From Thermoanaerobacterium sp. RBIITD (GTDB taxonomy: Bacteria; Bacillota; Thermoanaerobacteria; Thermoanaerobacterales; Thermoanaerobacteraceae): 64,000 nucleotides of DNA. The notes under the pieces are model-generated. The model was not told the DNA's origin. It ran no database searches and saw only the letters and a program-made list of their open reading frames with translations. Below, piece after piece: positions 56,148-63,627 of the stretch. The position numbers and the translations under genes are program-made. The stretch is from positions 124,001-188,000 of the forward strand of contig NZ_LT906662.1 of NCBI RefSeq assembly GCF_900205865.1, read 5' to 3'. How positions within the stretch are numbered: position 1 is the stretch's first letter; every line of letters starts with the position of its first letter.

Positions 56148-56522
56148 AAGAAGGCGGCAACCACATCCTGTTTCTGATTACCTTATGTATTATTATACCA
56201 CTTAAGCCAATTGTAAGCATACTATTTTTATATAAATCCCCTTTTCCGTAACATAAGTAATAAAATATTTTCTCTTTAAAGATTGGCTTGAAATGTATAT
56301 CCTGCCCTCTATAAGAATAATCTGAAAAAAACAAATCACAGTATGCACTCAGGTGGTGATGTATTATGTAAATTTTTAAAACTTATTTTTCTATCATATC
56401 ATGTATTTTTGACTCTCCAATTATACAATTATATATAATTCAAGAATAATAATTGCATAGTATTATTTATTTTATTAAGACATATTATTTATTATGAATG
56501 TTTAGACAGGGAGGGATATTTA
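56148..56522. other. Divergent intergenic region
   Basis: It separates the holin-like gene from the second amidase gene. I see AT-rich sequence that should hold the promoter of the amidase gene (an AGGGAGGGATATTTA site precedes it), but no other feature. A 64-codon minus-strand frame here is unconvincing. Confidence 0.4.
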
Positions 56523-57620
56523 TTGCCACTAAACAAATATTACAAGATAGCAATTCCCTTGCTAATATTAGTATTAATAAGCATTTGGGGAATATTATTT
56601 TTCAATAAAACATTATCTACAGTAGCAGATAACAAAGAGGAAATAAAGCCTTTTTTAGATGCGTTTTTTGAATCCCGCGGCAATGTACTTCTAAGTGGAA
56701 ACATTAAAGATATAGAGAAATACTACGATACAGCAAATACATATGGAAAATGGGCATTAGAACATGAGATGAGGCGAATTAATTATGTAAAAGGTTGGTC
56801 AGAAAAAAGAAATCTAAAATTCACTGAAGCTCAATCAATATACAGAATTAAAAGCATAAAAGTAGGTGAACAATCTATATGGCTGTATTTGGTGGAAACG
56901 ATGAAAATGGGATATGAATATAATGTAAAGCCTAGCATAATTAACTACATGGGACTAGGTATCCGCCATTCAATACAACTGGTAAAAATTGATGGCAAAT
57001 GGGTCATTCGCCGCGATTGGTATTACGATCCTCTAGATGAATATTCCGCATTCATAGATATCAGCCCAGCCGACGGTATCGCCCCGGAGATATCGCCTGC
57101 AAATTCAACTCCGGCAGGTGAAAGCCAAAATAAGAAAAAAGGAAATTACGATCGCGAAGGTGCTGTAAGATACGCTGATACATATGCCGGTGCTGCTTGG
57201 GGCAGCGGAAACAATTATGAATACAATAAAAAGTACAGAGATTACAATGGTGTCGGCGGTGACTGCACAAATTTTGCTTCACAAGTGCTGCATGAGGGCG
57301 GCGGACTTAAAATGGATTACGTGTGGAATTTCAACGGTCGTGATTCAAGCACAGCATGGGCACAAGCTCCCGCATTATTCAACTATCTTATATACAATGG
57401 GAAAGGAAGGCTTATTGCACAAGGCACATACACTAATATGGTAAAGCCATCTGATACACATCCAGCCGGTGCAATACGAGAACTGCAAAAAGGCGATCTC
57501 ATCTGCTATGAGGAAAAAGGAGAAATTGTGCATTTTGGAGTCGTAACATGCTTTGATTCTTATGGAATTCCTGTTGTAAACACACACCCTAGTTTTGCAG
57601 CAAATTTTTATGTAACGTAA
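56523..57620 (+). CDS. Second amidase-domain protein, membrane anchored, possibly C-terminally shortened
   Basis: A protein of 365 aa with an N-terminal anchor helix (about 8-28), a helical/NTF2-like domain (40-190; FLDAFFESRGNVLLSGNIKD, KIDGKWVIRRDWYYDP) and an Amidase_6 domain (205-360; GVGGDCTNFASQVLHEGGGL with the Cys, KGDLICYEEKGEIVHFGVVT with the His). The protein ends VVNTHPSFAANFYVT, whereas such domains usually go on for about 30 residues (as in the gene at 53900-55045). The tail may have been lost before the nearby IS1634 arrived. It starts with TTG at 56523 after GGGAGGG. Confidence 0.82.
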   Translation: MPLNKYYKIAIPLLILVLISIWGILFFNKTLSTVADNKEEIKPFLDAFFESRGNVLLSGNIKDIEKYYDTANTYGKWALEHEMRRINYVKGWSEKRNLKFTEAQSIYRIKSIKVGEQSIWLYLVETMKMGYEYNVKPSIINYMGLGIRHSIQLVKIDGKWVIRRDWYYDPLDEYSAFIDISPADGIAPEISPANSTPAGESQNKKKGNYDREGAVRYADTYAGAAWGSGNNYEYNKKYRDYNGVGGDCTNFASQVLHEGGGLKMDYVWNFNGRDSSTAWAQAPALFNYLIYNGKGRLIAQGTYTNMVKPSDTHPAGAIRELQKGDLICYEEKGEIVHFGVVTCFDSYGIPVVNTHPSFAANFYVT

Positions 57621-57654
57621 CCCGAAACCATTAATTTTACTGATGATTTCGGGT
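57620..57654 (+). terminator. Possible terminator of the second amidase gene
   Basis: ACCCGAAA and TTTCGGGT are exact complements 19 bases apart. Only AAATTTATTTT follows, so termination may be weak. Confidence 0.5.
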
Positions 57655-57685
57655 AAATTTATTTTAAAATTTTGTCATATTTTGG

Positions 57686-57714
57686 TTGCGGATTATTATG
57701 GATTATGGTATAAT
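57686..57714 (+). promoter_or_regulatory. Promoter of the IS1634 transposase gene
   Basis: TTGCGG (57686-57691), a spacer of 17 bases and a perfect TATAAT (57709-57714), 35 bases before the start codon. The -35 box lies within the terminal repeat. Confidence 0.8.
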
Positions 57715-57748
57715 ATAGTCATATTGAATTTTATTGGGGGAGTTTAAG

Positions 57749-59461
57749 GTGTATTTAAAGAAAAGTAAGCATAGTTCTGGAAGAATTTATCTTTCTATTG
57801 CAGATGGTTATCGTGATAAAGAAAGAGGACATACTAGGACCGTTACAATTAAATCTCTTGGATATCTTGATGAACTTCAAAAACAATACGATGACCCCAT
57901 TGCATTTTTTGAACAGCAGGTTAAAGAATTGAACAAACAAAAGGCTATGAAAAAGGCTCCAATTACGCTTAGTTTTTTCCCAGATGAAAAACTTTTAGCT
58001 AATACGGATAACCGTAAAAACTTTGGCTATGCTGCTTTTAGTAAAGTTTATCATGAGATTGAAATAGATAAATTTTTAAGAAACAGACAACGTCACTCAA
58101 AAGAAGAATTTGATGCTAATGCCATTATGAAGCTTCTGGTATTCTCACGCTTGCTTTATCCTGCTTCAAAGAAAAAGACTTATGAAAATAAAGATATATT
58201 CTTTGAGAAATTTGATTTTTCTTTGGATGATGTTTATAGATGTCTTACTTTTTTCAACAAGCATAGTGATGCTTTACAACTTTGGATTCATGAGCGCGTT
58301 AAGTCCCTGTATGACCGTAATACAGATTTGGTTTACTATGATGTTACTAACTATTATTTTGAAATTGATGAGCAGGATGAATTGCGTAAAAAAGGAGTTT
58401 CTAAAGAACACAGACCGGATCCGATTGTGCAGATGGGATTATTTATGGATACCAATGGCATCCCCATTACATATAAACTTTTTCCAGGGAATGCTCCAGA
58501 CAAAACTACACTTATGCCTATGCTAAGAAGGATACAACATGATTATTCTTTGGGAAGAATTATTGTTGTTGCTGATAAAGGTATTATTACTGGTGATAAT
58601 ATCTGGTATACTTTATCTACTGGTAATGGATATGTATTCAGCTACTCTGTTCGCTGTGCAGATAAGGAATTTAAAAAATATGTTCTTGATGAAAATGGAT
58701 ATACTTACAAAGGAAACAACTTCAAAATAAAATCCAGACTTTATCCAAGAGAAATATTAGTAACTACCACTAAAGGGAGAAAGATGAAAAAGATAGTTGA
58801 TGAGAAGCAGGTTGTTTTCTATAGTGAAGAATATGCTTTAAAGGCAAAATATGAGAGAGCTTCTGCAATAGAAAAAGCTAAAGATTTGATTAAAAATCCG
58901 GCAAAATACAATAAATCAACATCTTATGGTGCTGCTAAATATGTAAAAAATCTTATTTTTGATGAGGAAACTGGTGAAATATTGGAAAGTGCTCGTCAGC
59001 ATCTAGCATTTGATGAGGAAAAACTAAAAGAAGAAGAGAAGTTTGATGGATATTATGCAATAGTTACCAGTGAATACAAGGAATCTGATGATAAAGTTAT
59101 TGAAATGTATCGTGGTTTATGGAAAATAGAAGAAGCTTTCAAAGTAACTAAAAGCGATATTGAAAGCAGGCCGGTGTATTTATCGTTGAAGGAGCATATT
59201 GACGCTCATTTTCTGATATGCTTTATAGCACTTGTAATCGTAAGAATACTTGAATACAGGCTGAAGGGCAAATATTCCGCTTCAGCTATACTTGAAAGTC
59301 TAGCTAAAGCATCCTGCAGTTACATTCAGGAGAACTATTATCTTTTTGATTTTAATAATGATGTTCTCGAAGATATAGGTAAAGAACTAGATATTGATTT
59401 TGGGCGGAAATATATGCGCTTAGGAGAAATTAAAAAAATTTTAGGGGAAGTAAAAAAATGA
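57749..59461 (+). CDS. IS1634-family transposase
   Basis: A protein of about 570 aa with an intact frame. The N-terminus YLKKSKHSSGRIYLSIADGY and an IS4-type DDE core are present: DLVYYDVTNYYFEIDE (first Asp), RIIVVADKGIITGDNIWYTL (second Asp) and the Y(2)R-x3-W-K-x-E box IEMYRGLWKIEEAFKVTKSD (Glu). A C-terminal domain follows the end of the catalytic fold (HIDAHFLICFIALVIVRILE). The start is best at GTG 57749, six bases after GGGGGAG; a TTG at 57734 overlaps that site. Likely the most recently active element here. Confidence 0.92.
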   Translation: MYLKKSKHSSGRIYLSIADGYRDKERGHTRTVTIKSLGYLDELQKQYDDPIAFFEQQVKELNKQKAMKKAPITLSFFPDEKLLANTDNRKNFGYAAFSKVYHEIEIDKFLRNRQRHSKEEFDANAIMKLLVFSRLLYPASKKKTYENKDIFFEKFDFSLDDVYRCLTFFNKHSDALQLWIHERVKSLYDRNTDLVYYDVTNYYFEIDEQDELRKKGVSKEHRPDPIVQMGLFMDTNGIPITYKLFPGNAPDKTTLMPMLRRIQHDYSLGRIIVVADKGIITGDNIWYTLSTGNGYVFSYSVRCADKEFKKYVLDENGYTYKGNNFKIKSRLYPREILVTTTKGRKMKKIVDEKQVVFYSEEYALKAKYERASAIEKAKDLIKNPAKYNKSTSYGAAKYVKNLIFDEETGEILESARQHLAFDEEKLKEEEKFDGYYAIVTSEYKESDDKVIEMYRGLWKIEEAFKVTKSDIESRPVYLSLKEHIDAHFLICFIALVIVRILEYRLKGKYSASAILESLAKASCSYIQENYYLFDFNNDVLEDIGKELDIDFGRKYMRLGEIKKILGEVKK

Positions 59462-59496
59462 CATTTTCCGCTACAACTTATTGACAAAAACAAAAA

Positions 59497-59536
59497 GCCC
59501 AGAAGCCTTTATTTTAAAGGACTTATGGGCATTTTT
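59497..59536 (+). terminator. Terminator downstream of IS1634
   Basis: GCCC-AGAAG-CCTTT and AAAGG-ACTTAT-GGGC form a long hairpin with an internal loop, then ATTTTTTATC. It probably belonged to the gene interrupted or displaced by the element. Confidence 0.65.
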
Positions 59537-59780
59537 TATCCTTTTTTACTGCAAAAGTCAGGTTATTTTACGATAAATAACTTAAATTTTCAACAAAGTA
59601 TTATTCTATATCATTTTACATCTTACATCATAACTTTTTAAAAAAATTAATTTAACACACATAAGACAAAATACGTACATGAGGAAATTGCACAATTAAA
59701 CTTTAATTTTTGAAGCTAAAAAAGGCAATAGCAAAGCTAAGCATATCAATGCCTGTGGATAACTTATGAACTTTGAAAAT

Positions 59781-60011
59781 TTAATAAGCTACCTTTGGTA
59801 ATGATACATTAACATTAACGGCAATAGTACCTGCAACAAGTGTAATACAATTTAATAAAGCAAAGGTTTTAGCTTTCTTAATACCTGCTGAGCGCAGATT
59901 GTCAGTATTTAGACAGTCTTTTAACCGGCTGTTACATTTTGCTAGCATAACTTGTGAAAAAGCACAACGTAGAAAGCAGCTATACATAATTATTTGATAA
60001 TTATTTGCCAC
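59781..60011 (-). pseudogene. C-terminal relic of a DDE (IS5/IS1182-like) transposase
   Basis: The last 55 codons read LAKCNSRLKDCLNTDNLRSA, GIKKAKTFALLNCITLVAGT and IAVNVNVSLPKVAY, the conserved tail of IS4/IS5-type transposases (RFxxRLK-EcLNxxNLR, then LLNCI-LLAG). The catalytic parts are gone and the first 20 codons are unrelated. Confidence 0.6.
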
Positions 60012-60052
60012 TACGTATCTGGCATTAATTCAGCAAGTTATGTTACCAATAA

Positions 60053-60484
60053 TTAGGGATTGGTAGATTTGGCATTATGCTTTTCTATCGAAAAACTACC
60101 CCGATGCCCTTCTGCAATTACAGTTGCCCTTACAGTACCAGTTGCGGTAACACTATATGAAGACGTTTGTATATTTTCTTTGTGAAAATACGTTGTTCCA
60201 TCTGCACCTTTTATTAGCAAACTGATATTTCCTGCATCAGTTTTAACATTTATATCTAAGTAGCATTCCTCATCTCCTAAGTGCAAAATTTTGCTTAGAT
60301 TTCCAGTGAGCATATAGTAGTGGGCACCCCAGTTGCTTTCACCCTTGTTCTCAAAAAAGAGAACTTTCACATATGAACCAAATGAAGCAAGTCCGGTAAA
60401 TTGCATAATCGCCGCAAGAGCAATAACAGCAACTAATGTAATAATAAGCTTTTTGCCATTAAATGATTTATTTTTGTTTTGCAT
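60053..60484 (-). CDS. Membrane-anchored hypothetical protein in the PadR cassette
   Basis: About 143 aa with one N-terminal helix (about 12-30) and an extracellular domain (CYLDINVKTDAGNISLLIKG, then GTVRATVIAEGHRGSFSIEK) that looks like a small beta sandwich. The frame is open three codons further, but GGGAG eight bases before the ATG at 60484 marks the start. It directly follows the DUF2812 gene in the same operon; base composition here (near 40% GC) is higher than average for the window, suggesting recent acquisition. No family is known. Confidence 0.7.
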   Translation of the reverse strand: MQNKNKSFNGKKLIITLVAVIALAAIMQFTGLASFGSYVKVLFFENKGESNWGAHYYMLTGNLSKILHLGDEECYLDINVKTDAGNISLLIKGADGTTYFHKENIQTSSYSVTATGTVRATVIAEGHRGSFSIEKHNAKSTNP

Positions 60485-60486
60485 AG

Positions 60487-61074
60487 TCACCACTCCCTTA
60501 TCTTAGCATTGTGTCTGATTTTAATAATTTCAGATTGATACGCGGTGATTGGAATAAGGACGAGCAACCCGCCAATGCCCCAAACGATGGAACGTTGCAC
60601 ACAACCCAAAATTACAAACAATAAAAGAAACCAAAGCCAAGCGTTTCTCAAAGATTTGCAGTATTTCAACTTATCCTCATAGGAAGTATGCAATTCAAAT
60701 TCCCTACCATCGTTTTTTTTCTCAACAATAAGCAATTCACGGTCAAACGTTGTTGAATTTGTTGCTATGCGCCCACCTTTTTCAGCCCATGGGCGATAAC
60801 GTAATTTCCCAATTGAATAATTCAAATTGATGTTTTTGAAAAACACTTTATAACCCAAATCCTCTAAGAAATTGCAATAATCTGTTACGTCCTCTTTTGA
60901 TTTATGACCTATGAACTCAATCCGATATTCAAATTGTCCCGGCGCGCATTCTTCGAATTCATAAAGTAGTTTACCAGTGCGGACTAAGCGATAACCTTTT
61001 TTCGCCATTTTGTTCAGCCAATTTTCCTGCGCTGATAATAAACCATCATAAAAGCGATAATACTTTTTACTCAT
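60487..61074 (-). CDS. DUF2812 domain-containing membrane protein
   Basis: A protein of 195 aa. The N-terminal soluble part (KYYRFYDGLLSAQENWLNKM, AKKGYRLVRTGKLLYEFEEC, YRIEFIGHKSKEDVTDYCNF) is the DUF2812 domain; two membrane helices follow (about 145-180; AWLWFLLLFVILGCVQ, IVWGIGGLLVLIPITAY). DUF2812 proteins are commonly encoded right after a PadR regulator in Firmicutes, as here (six bases from the padR stop), and may take part in sensing envelope or antibiotic stress. The molecular function is unknown. Confidence 0.85.
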   Translation of the reverse strand: MSKKYYRFYDGLLSAQENWLNKMAKKGYRLVRTGKLLYEFEECAPGQFEYRIEFIGHKSKEDVTDYCNFLEDLGYKVFFKNINLNYSIGKLRYRPWAEKGGRIATNSTTFDRELLIVEKKNDGREFELHTSYEDKLKYCKSLRNAWLWFLLLFVILGCVQRSIVWGIGGLLVLIPITAYQSEIIKIRHNAKIREW

Positions 61075-61079
61075 AAAGT

Positions 61080-61397
61080 TTACCCCCCAATGATTTCAGT
61101 TGCGACCTGAATAAGTTCTTGCAGTCTTACCAGTTCTTTCTCTGCAATTTCCTTGCCTGCTTTTGTGATGAAATACTCTTTCTTTCTTCCCTCATTATCC
61201 CCGTGAAAAGCAATCCATCCCTTTTTTTGCAAAGCATTCAATGCTCCATAGAGTGTTCCTGCTCCTAAAGAAAGCCGTCCTGCTGTTTTTTCTTCAATAA
61301 ACTGCATAATAGCATATCCATGCCTTGGTGTATACAGGGAAAGCAAAATGTAAAAAGTCACTTCTGTTAGCGCACCGCCTTTCACGTTATCTCTCAA
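61080..61397 (-). CDS. PadR-family transcriptional regulator
   Basis: A winged-helix regulator of 105 aa (short PadR-s2 type). ALTEVTFYILLSLYTPRHGY, AIMQFIEEKTAGRLSLGAGT, LYGALNALQKKGWIAFHGDN and REYF-type wing (GRKKEYFITKAGKEIAEKEL) are characteristic. It heads a three-gene operon with the DUF2812 protein and the anchored protein, and most likely represses its own promoter; a perfect 23-bp tandem repeat overlaps the promoter region just upstream. Confidence 0.93.
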   Translation of the reverse strand: MRDNVKGGALTEVTFYILLSLYTPRHGYAIMQFIEEKTAGRLSLGAGTLYGALNALQKKGWIAFHGDNEGRKKEYFITKAGKEIAEKELVRLQELIQVATEIIGG

Positions 61398-61429
61398 TCT
61401 TACACCTCCAAGTTAGTTCGCTTACTATA

Positions 61430-61475
61430 ATTATTATATCAGTAACCGTAATATTATTATATCAGTAACCGTAAT
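61430..61475 (-). promoter_or_regulatory. Tandem 23-bp direct repeat, likely operator/promoter of the padR operon
   Basis: Two exact, adjacent 23-bp copies (61430-61452, 61453-61475). On the minus strand each contains ATTACGGTTACTG and a TATAAT -10 sequence, so the promoter itself is duplicated. GGTTACTGATAT is a plausible half site for PadR. They end about 32 bases before the padR start. Confidence 0.75.
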
Positions 61476-61490
61476 AAAATTCAATAGCTT

Positions 61491-61617
61491 TTAACGATAT
61501 TTTAAAATTGCAATATGGAACCACCGTTCCTGCACTTCATCCCTTATCCGGGTAAACTCCCGGTACGTATTTTCACGTTCGGCGGTAAGCTCGGAACGAT
61601 GGGCCTCGTTATCATTG
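61491..61617 (-). pseudogene. GC-rich C-terminal gene relic, unrecognised
   Basis: The minus strand reads DNEAHRSELTAERENTYREF, then TRIRDEVQERWFHIAILKYR, and stops (TAA, 61491-61493). It is about 50% GC, in contrast to its surroundings, and charged, helical text like this occurs at the ends of proteins from integrated elements. I cannot name the family. Confidence 0.45.
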
Positions 61618-61666
61618 CTATATTTTTATTATATTTTAAGCAGATTCTGATGTTAATAATTTTTTT

Positions 61667-61824
61667 GGTTAATTGAAAAAGTAATTTCCACCCCCTATCC
61701 CATTGAACAGTAGAAATTAATCTTACAAATAAAACTTAAATGATTTTTATCTCAAACTTTTATCTGAATATCTATTCCTGTTGAAGTTAATCCTGCAAAG
61801 TGGAAGTTACCTTTTCATTTGACC
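61667..61824. mobile_element. MITE-like 158-bp element
   Basis: GGTTAATTGAAAAAGTAATT (61667 on) continues to TTCCAC, and its partner on the other strand reads GGTCAAATGAAAAGGTAACT continuing to TTCCAC (ending 61824). About 21 of 26 bases match. The repeats also share an inner AAATTAAT / AAGTTAAT block. There is no coding frame. It resembles the ends of an IS21-type element whose genes were lost. Confidence 0.6.
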
Positions 61825-61877
61825 TTAATAATTTTTTATTCGAATTTGTCAACCAATTTAGTTCTATTTTAAATCAT

Positions 61878-62585
61878 GATCACCCGTATAACGGGTGGTT
61901 GCTCTGAGGCTATAAGCCTCTGATACTGGCCAGCGTCTAAAGGCGCTGGCTTTTACTTTGTTCAAGCCACTATGCATTTGTCACTTTTGCTCGCCCCTAA
62001 AGGGCCAAACGTACTACGGGCTACCCCTTAAAGGGGTTCTCATATTCTTTTACACTCAATTTGTCCAACATGATATCTTGCTTTTCTTGCTCTTGGATGT
62101 ATTTTTTTATCGTTGCCTCATTAAGTCCTACAGTGCTTACATAATATCCTTCCGCCCAAAAATGCCTATTCCCAAATTTATACTTTAAATTTGCATGTCT
62201 GCCAAATATCATCAATGCACTTTTCCCTTTTAAGTATTCCATAAAACTAGACACACTAATTTTTGATGGTATTCTTACCAGCATGTGTACATGATCCGGC
62301 ATTAGATGTCTTTCTATAATTTCCACTCATTTATATTGACATAGTTCTTTTAATATATCCCTAATACTTTCTTTGTATTGATTATATATTATTTTTCGTC
62401 TATACTAAAAGTGAACACAATGTGGTACTTGCACATCTAATTTGTGCGTACCATTTCATCTCATTTATTAGCCATTAAATCACCTTTCCTTTTGTTATAT
62501 AGTAGCTTGAACAACTCTATTATGAAGGAAAGGTGATTTTTTGTATAACTTCTGTCTCGCACCCACATAGCGGGTGGTTTTTGTT
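61878..62585 (-). mobile_element. IS200/IS605-family element (single tnpA)
   Basis: Strong hairpins sit at both ends: CACCCGTATAACGGGTG, GAGGCTATAAGCCTC and CCAGCG-TCTAAAGG-CGCTGG at the 3' side (61880-61950), and CACCCACATAGCGGGTG at the 5' side (about 62564-62580). This is the usual layout for Y1 transposase recognition. The edges are approximate. Confidence 0.75.
62021..62475 (-). pseudogene. tnpA: IS200-type Y1 (HUH) transposase TnpA, N-terminally broken
   Basis: The C-terminal 100 codons are intact: HLMPDHVHMLVRIPSKISVS with the HUH motif and GYYVSTVGLNEATIKKYIQE with the catalytic tyrosine. The N-terminal part from the ATG at 62475 is damaged: MANK is followed by a TGA, then KLDVQVPHCVHF-TAG-YRRK and YNQYKESIRDILKELCQY with another slip near 62335. 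An intact copy would be about 150 aa. The element is probably dead unless helped in trans. Confidence 0.85.
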
Positions 62586-62628
62586 TCAATCGCTATGCGA
62601 ACTCAACAGGCTAAAGCCCATAATTAAA

Positions 62629-62660
62629 AGCTGGTAAGGTAATATCCTACCTTACCAGCT
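62629..62660 (-). terminator. Terminator of the SAM hydroxide adenosyltransferase operon
   Basis: AGCTGGTAAGGTA (62629-62641) pairs perfectly with TACCTTACCAGCT (62648-62660); on the minus strand TTTTAATTAT follows. It lies 92 bases beyond the stop. Confidence 0.75.
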
Positions 62661-62751
62661 AATGCCCTTGCGGTTACACACTGTTTACTTTATTGTACAA
62701 TAATACTACCATTAGGTCAATAACTTAATTTTTCTATAAACTATTGTTTTT

Positions 62752-63594
62752 TTAAACAGACTTTATAAATTTAACAGTCCAATGTAATCCAAATCCTATA
62801 TTATAAGCTTTGGCAAAATTGCCTTGATTTATAGCAATCGCCATCCTTAACAAAGAATTTACATATATAATTTGTTCACTTATATAAACGTCCATGAAAG
62901 ATTTCCCAAAAGGGATCCTGTTATTATAAACAATTGTTGAACCATTTTTTATTATTACTTCAACTCTTTCACCATATTTAAATCCTAATGATAAAAATTC
63001 ATCTTTAGTTATATTAGTCCAAACATTTCCAAATCGGACATCTAATATATCTATATTACCTTTTATACTATTTTGAGTTTTAACTGTTTCTCTTGTTTCT
63101 AATTCAACTATACTTTCTAAAGGTACTTCTGGACCAACATCAATAAAATCTATCTGCCCCGAAGCCAATTTTGCACCTATATATGCATATATATCTCTTC
63201 CATGAAAGGTATGCGATTCTTCAGAATTAGGACGTCTATAAATGCTAATATCTATTTCCCTTACCTTTGTAATACCCGCAAACTTTTTTAAATGTGTTAG
63301 AGTCCCATTATCTGGAGTAACAATATAGTGTCCATCTTTAGTAAAAGCAACAATAGACTTCCTCGATGTCCCAACCCCTGGATCAACTATCGAAACAAAA
63401 ACTGTTCCTTCAGGCCAAAATGGAACTGTTTGAAATAATCTATATGAAGCTTCCCATATATTATATGGTGTTATATCATGAGTAATATGAGATATTTTAA
63501 GGTCTTTATGAACACCTAATGCTACTCCTAACATTGCAGCAACAGCACCATCAGCCATACCAAAATCACTTTGAAAAACTAAGAGCTTGTACAT
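62752..63594 (-). CDS. SAM hydroxide adenosyltransferase (DUF62/SAM hydrolase) family protein
   Basis: A protein of 280 aa of the fluorinase/duf62 superfamily, which splits S-adenosylmethionine with water or hydroxide to adenosine and methionine. VFQSDFGMADGAVAAMLGVA, HDITPYNIWEASYRLFQTVP, VSIVDPGVGTSRKSIVAF and HTFHGRDIYAYIGAKLASG (the Asp/Arg/His triad of the DUF62 class, not the fluorinase loop) identify it. It follows an ECF transporter T gene on the same strand, a pairing seen in other Firmicutes. It begins with an ATG after GGGGTGG. Confidence 0.9.
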   Translation of the reverse strand: MYKLLVFQSDFGMADGAVAAMLGVALGVHKDLKISHITHDITPYNIWEASYRLFQTVPFWPEGTVFVSIVDPGVGTSRKSIVAFTKDGHYIVTPDNGTLTHLKKFAGITKVREIDISIYRRPNSEESHTFHGRDIYAYIGAKLASGQIDFIDVGPEVPLESIVELETRETVKTQNSIKGNIDILDVRFGNVWTNITKDEFLSLGFKYGERVEVIIKNGSTIVYNNRIPFGKSFMDVYISEQIIYVNSLLRMAIAINQGNFAKAYNIGFGLHWTVKFIKSV

Positions 63595-63627
63595 TACTAT
63601 TTACCACCCCTAAAATAAAAAGTATTC

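Larger units (their letters stand above)
57670..59489 (+). mobile_element. IS1634-family insertion sequence
   Basis: Ends: TTTTGTCATATTTTGGTTGC at the left and, on the other strand, TTTTGTCAATAAGTTGTAGC at the right, an imperfect inverted repeat of about 30 bases. One long transposase gene fills it. Exact edges are uncertain by a few bases and the target duplication is not clear. Confidence 0.8.

Noticed and set aside
56140-56334. A 64-codon minus-strand frame before the holin-like gene
   Set aside because: Composition looks random, there is no ribosome site, and it overlaps the next gene's start; not called.
57061-57282. Cysteine- and histidine-rich minus-strand frame inside the second amidase gene
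   Set aside because: Antisense shadow of the amidase domain; no ribosome site.
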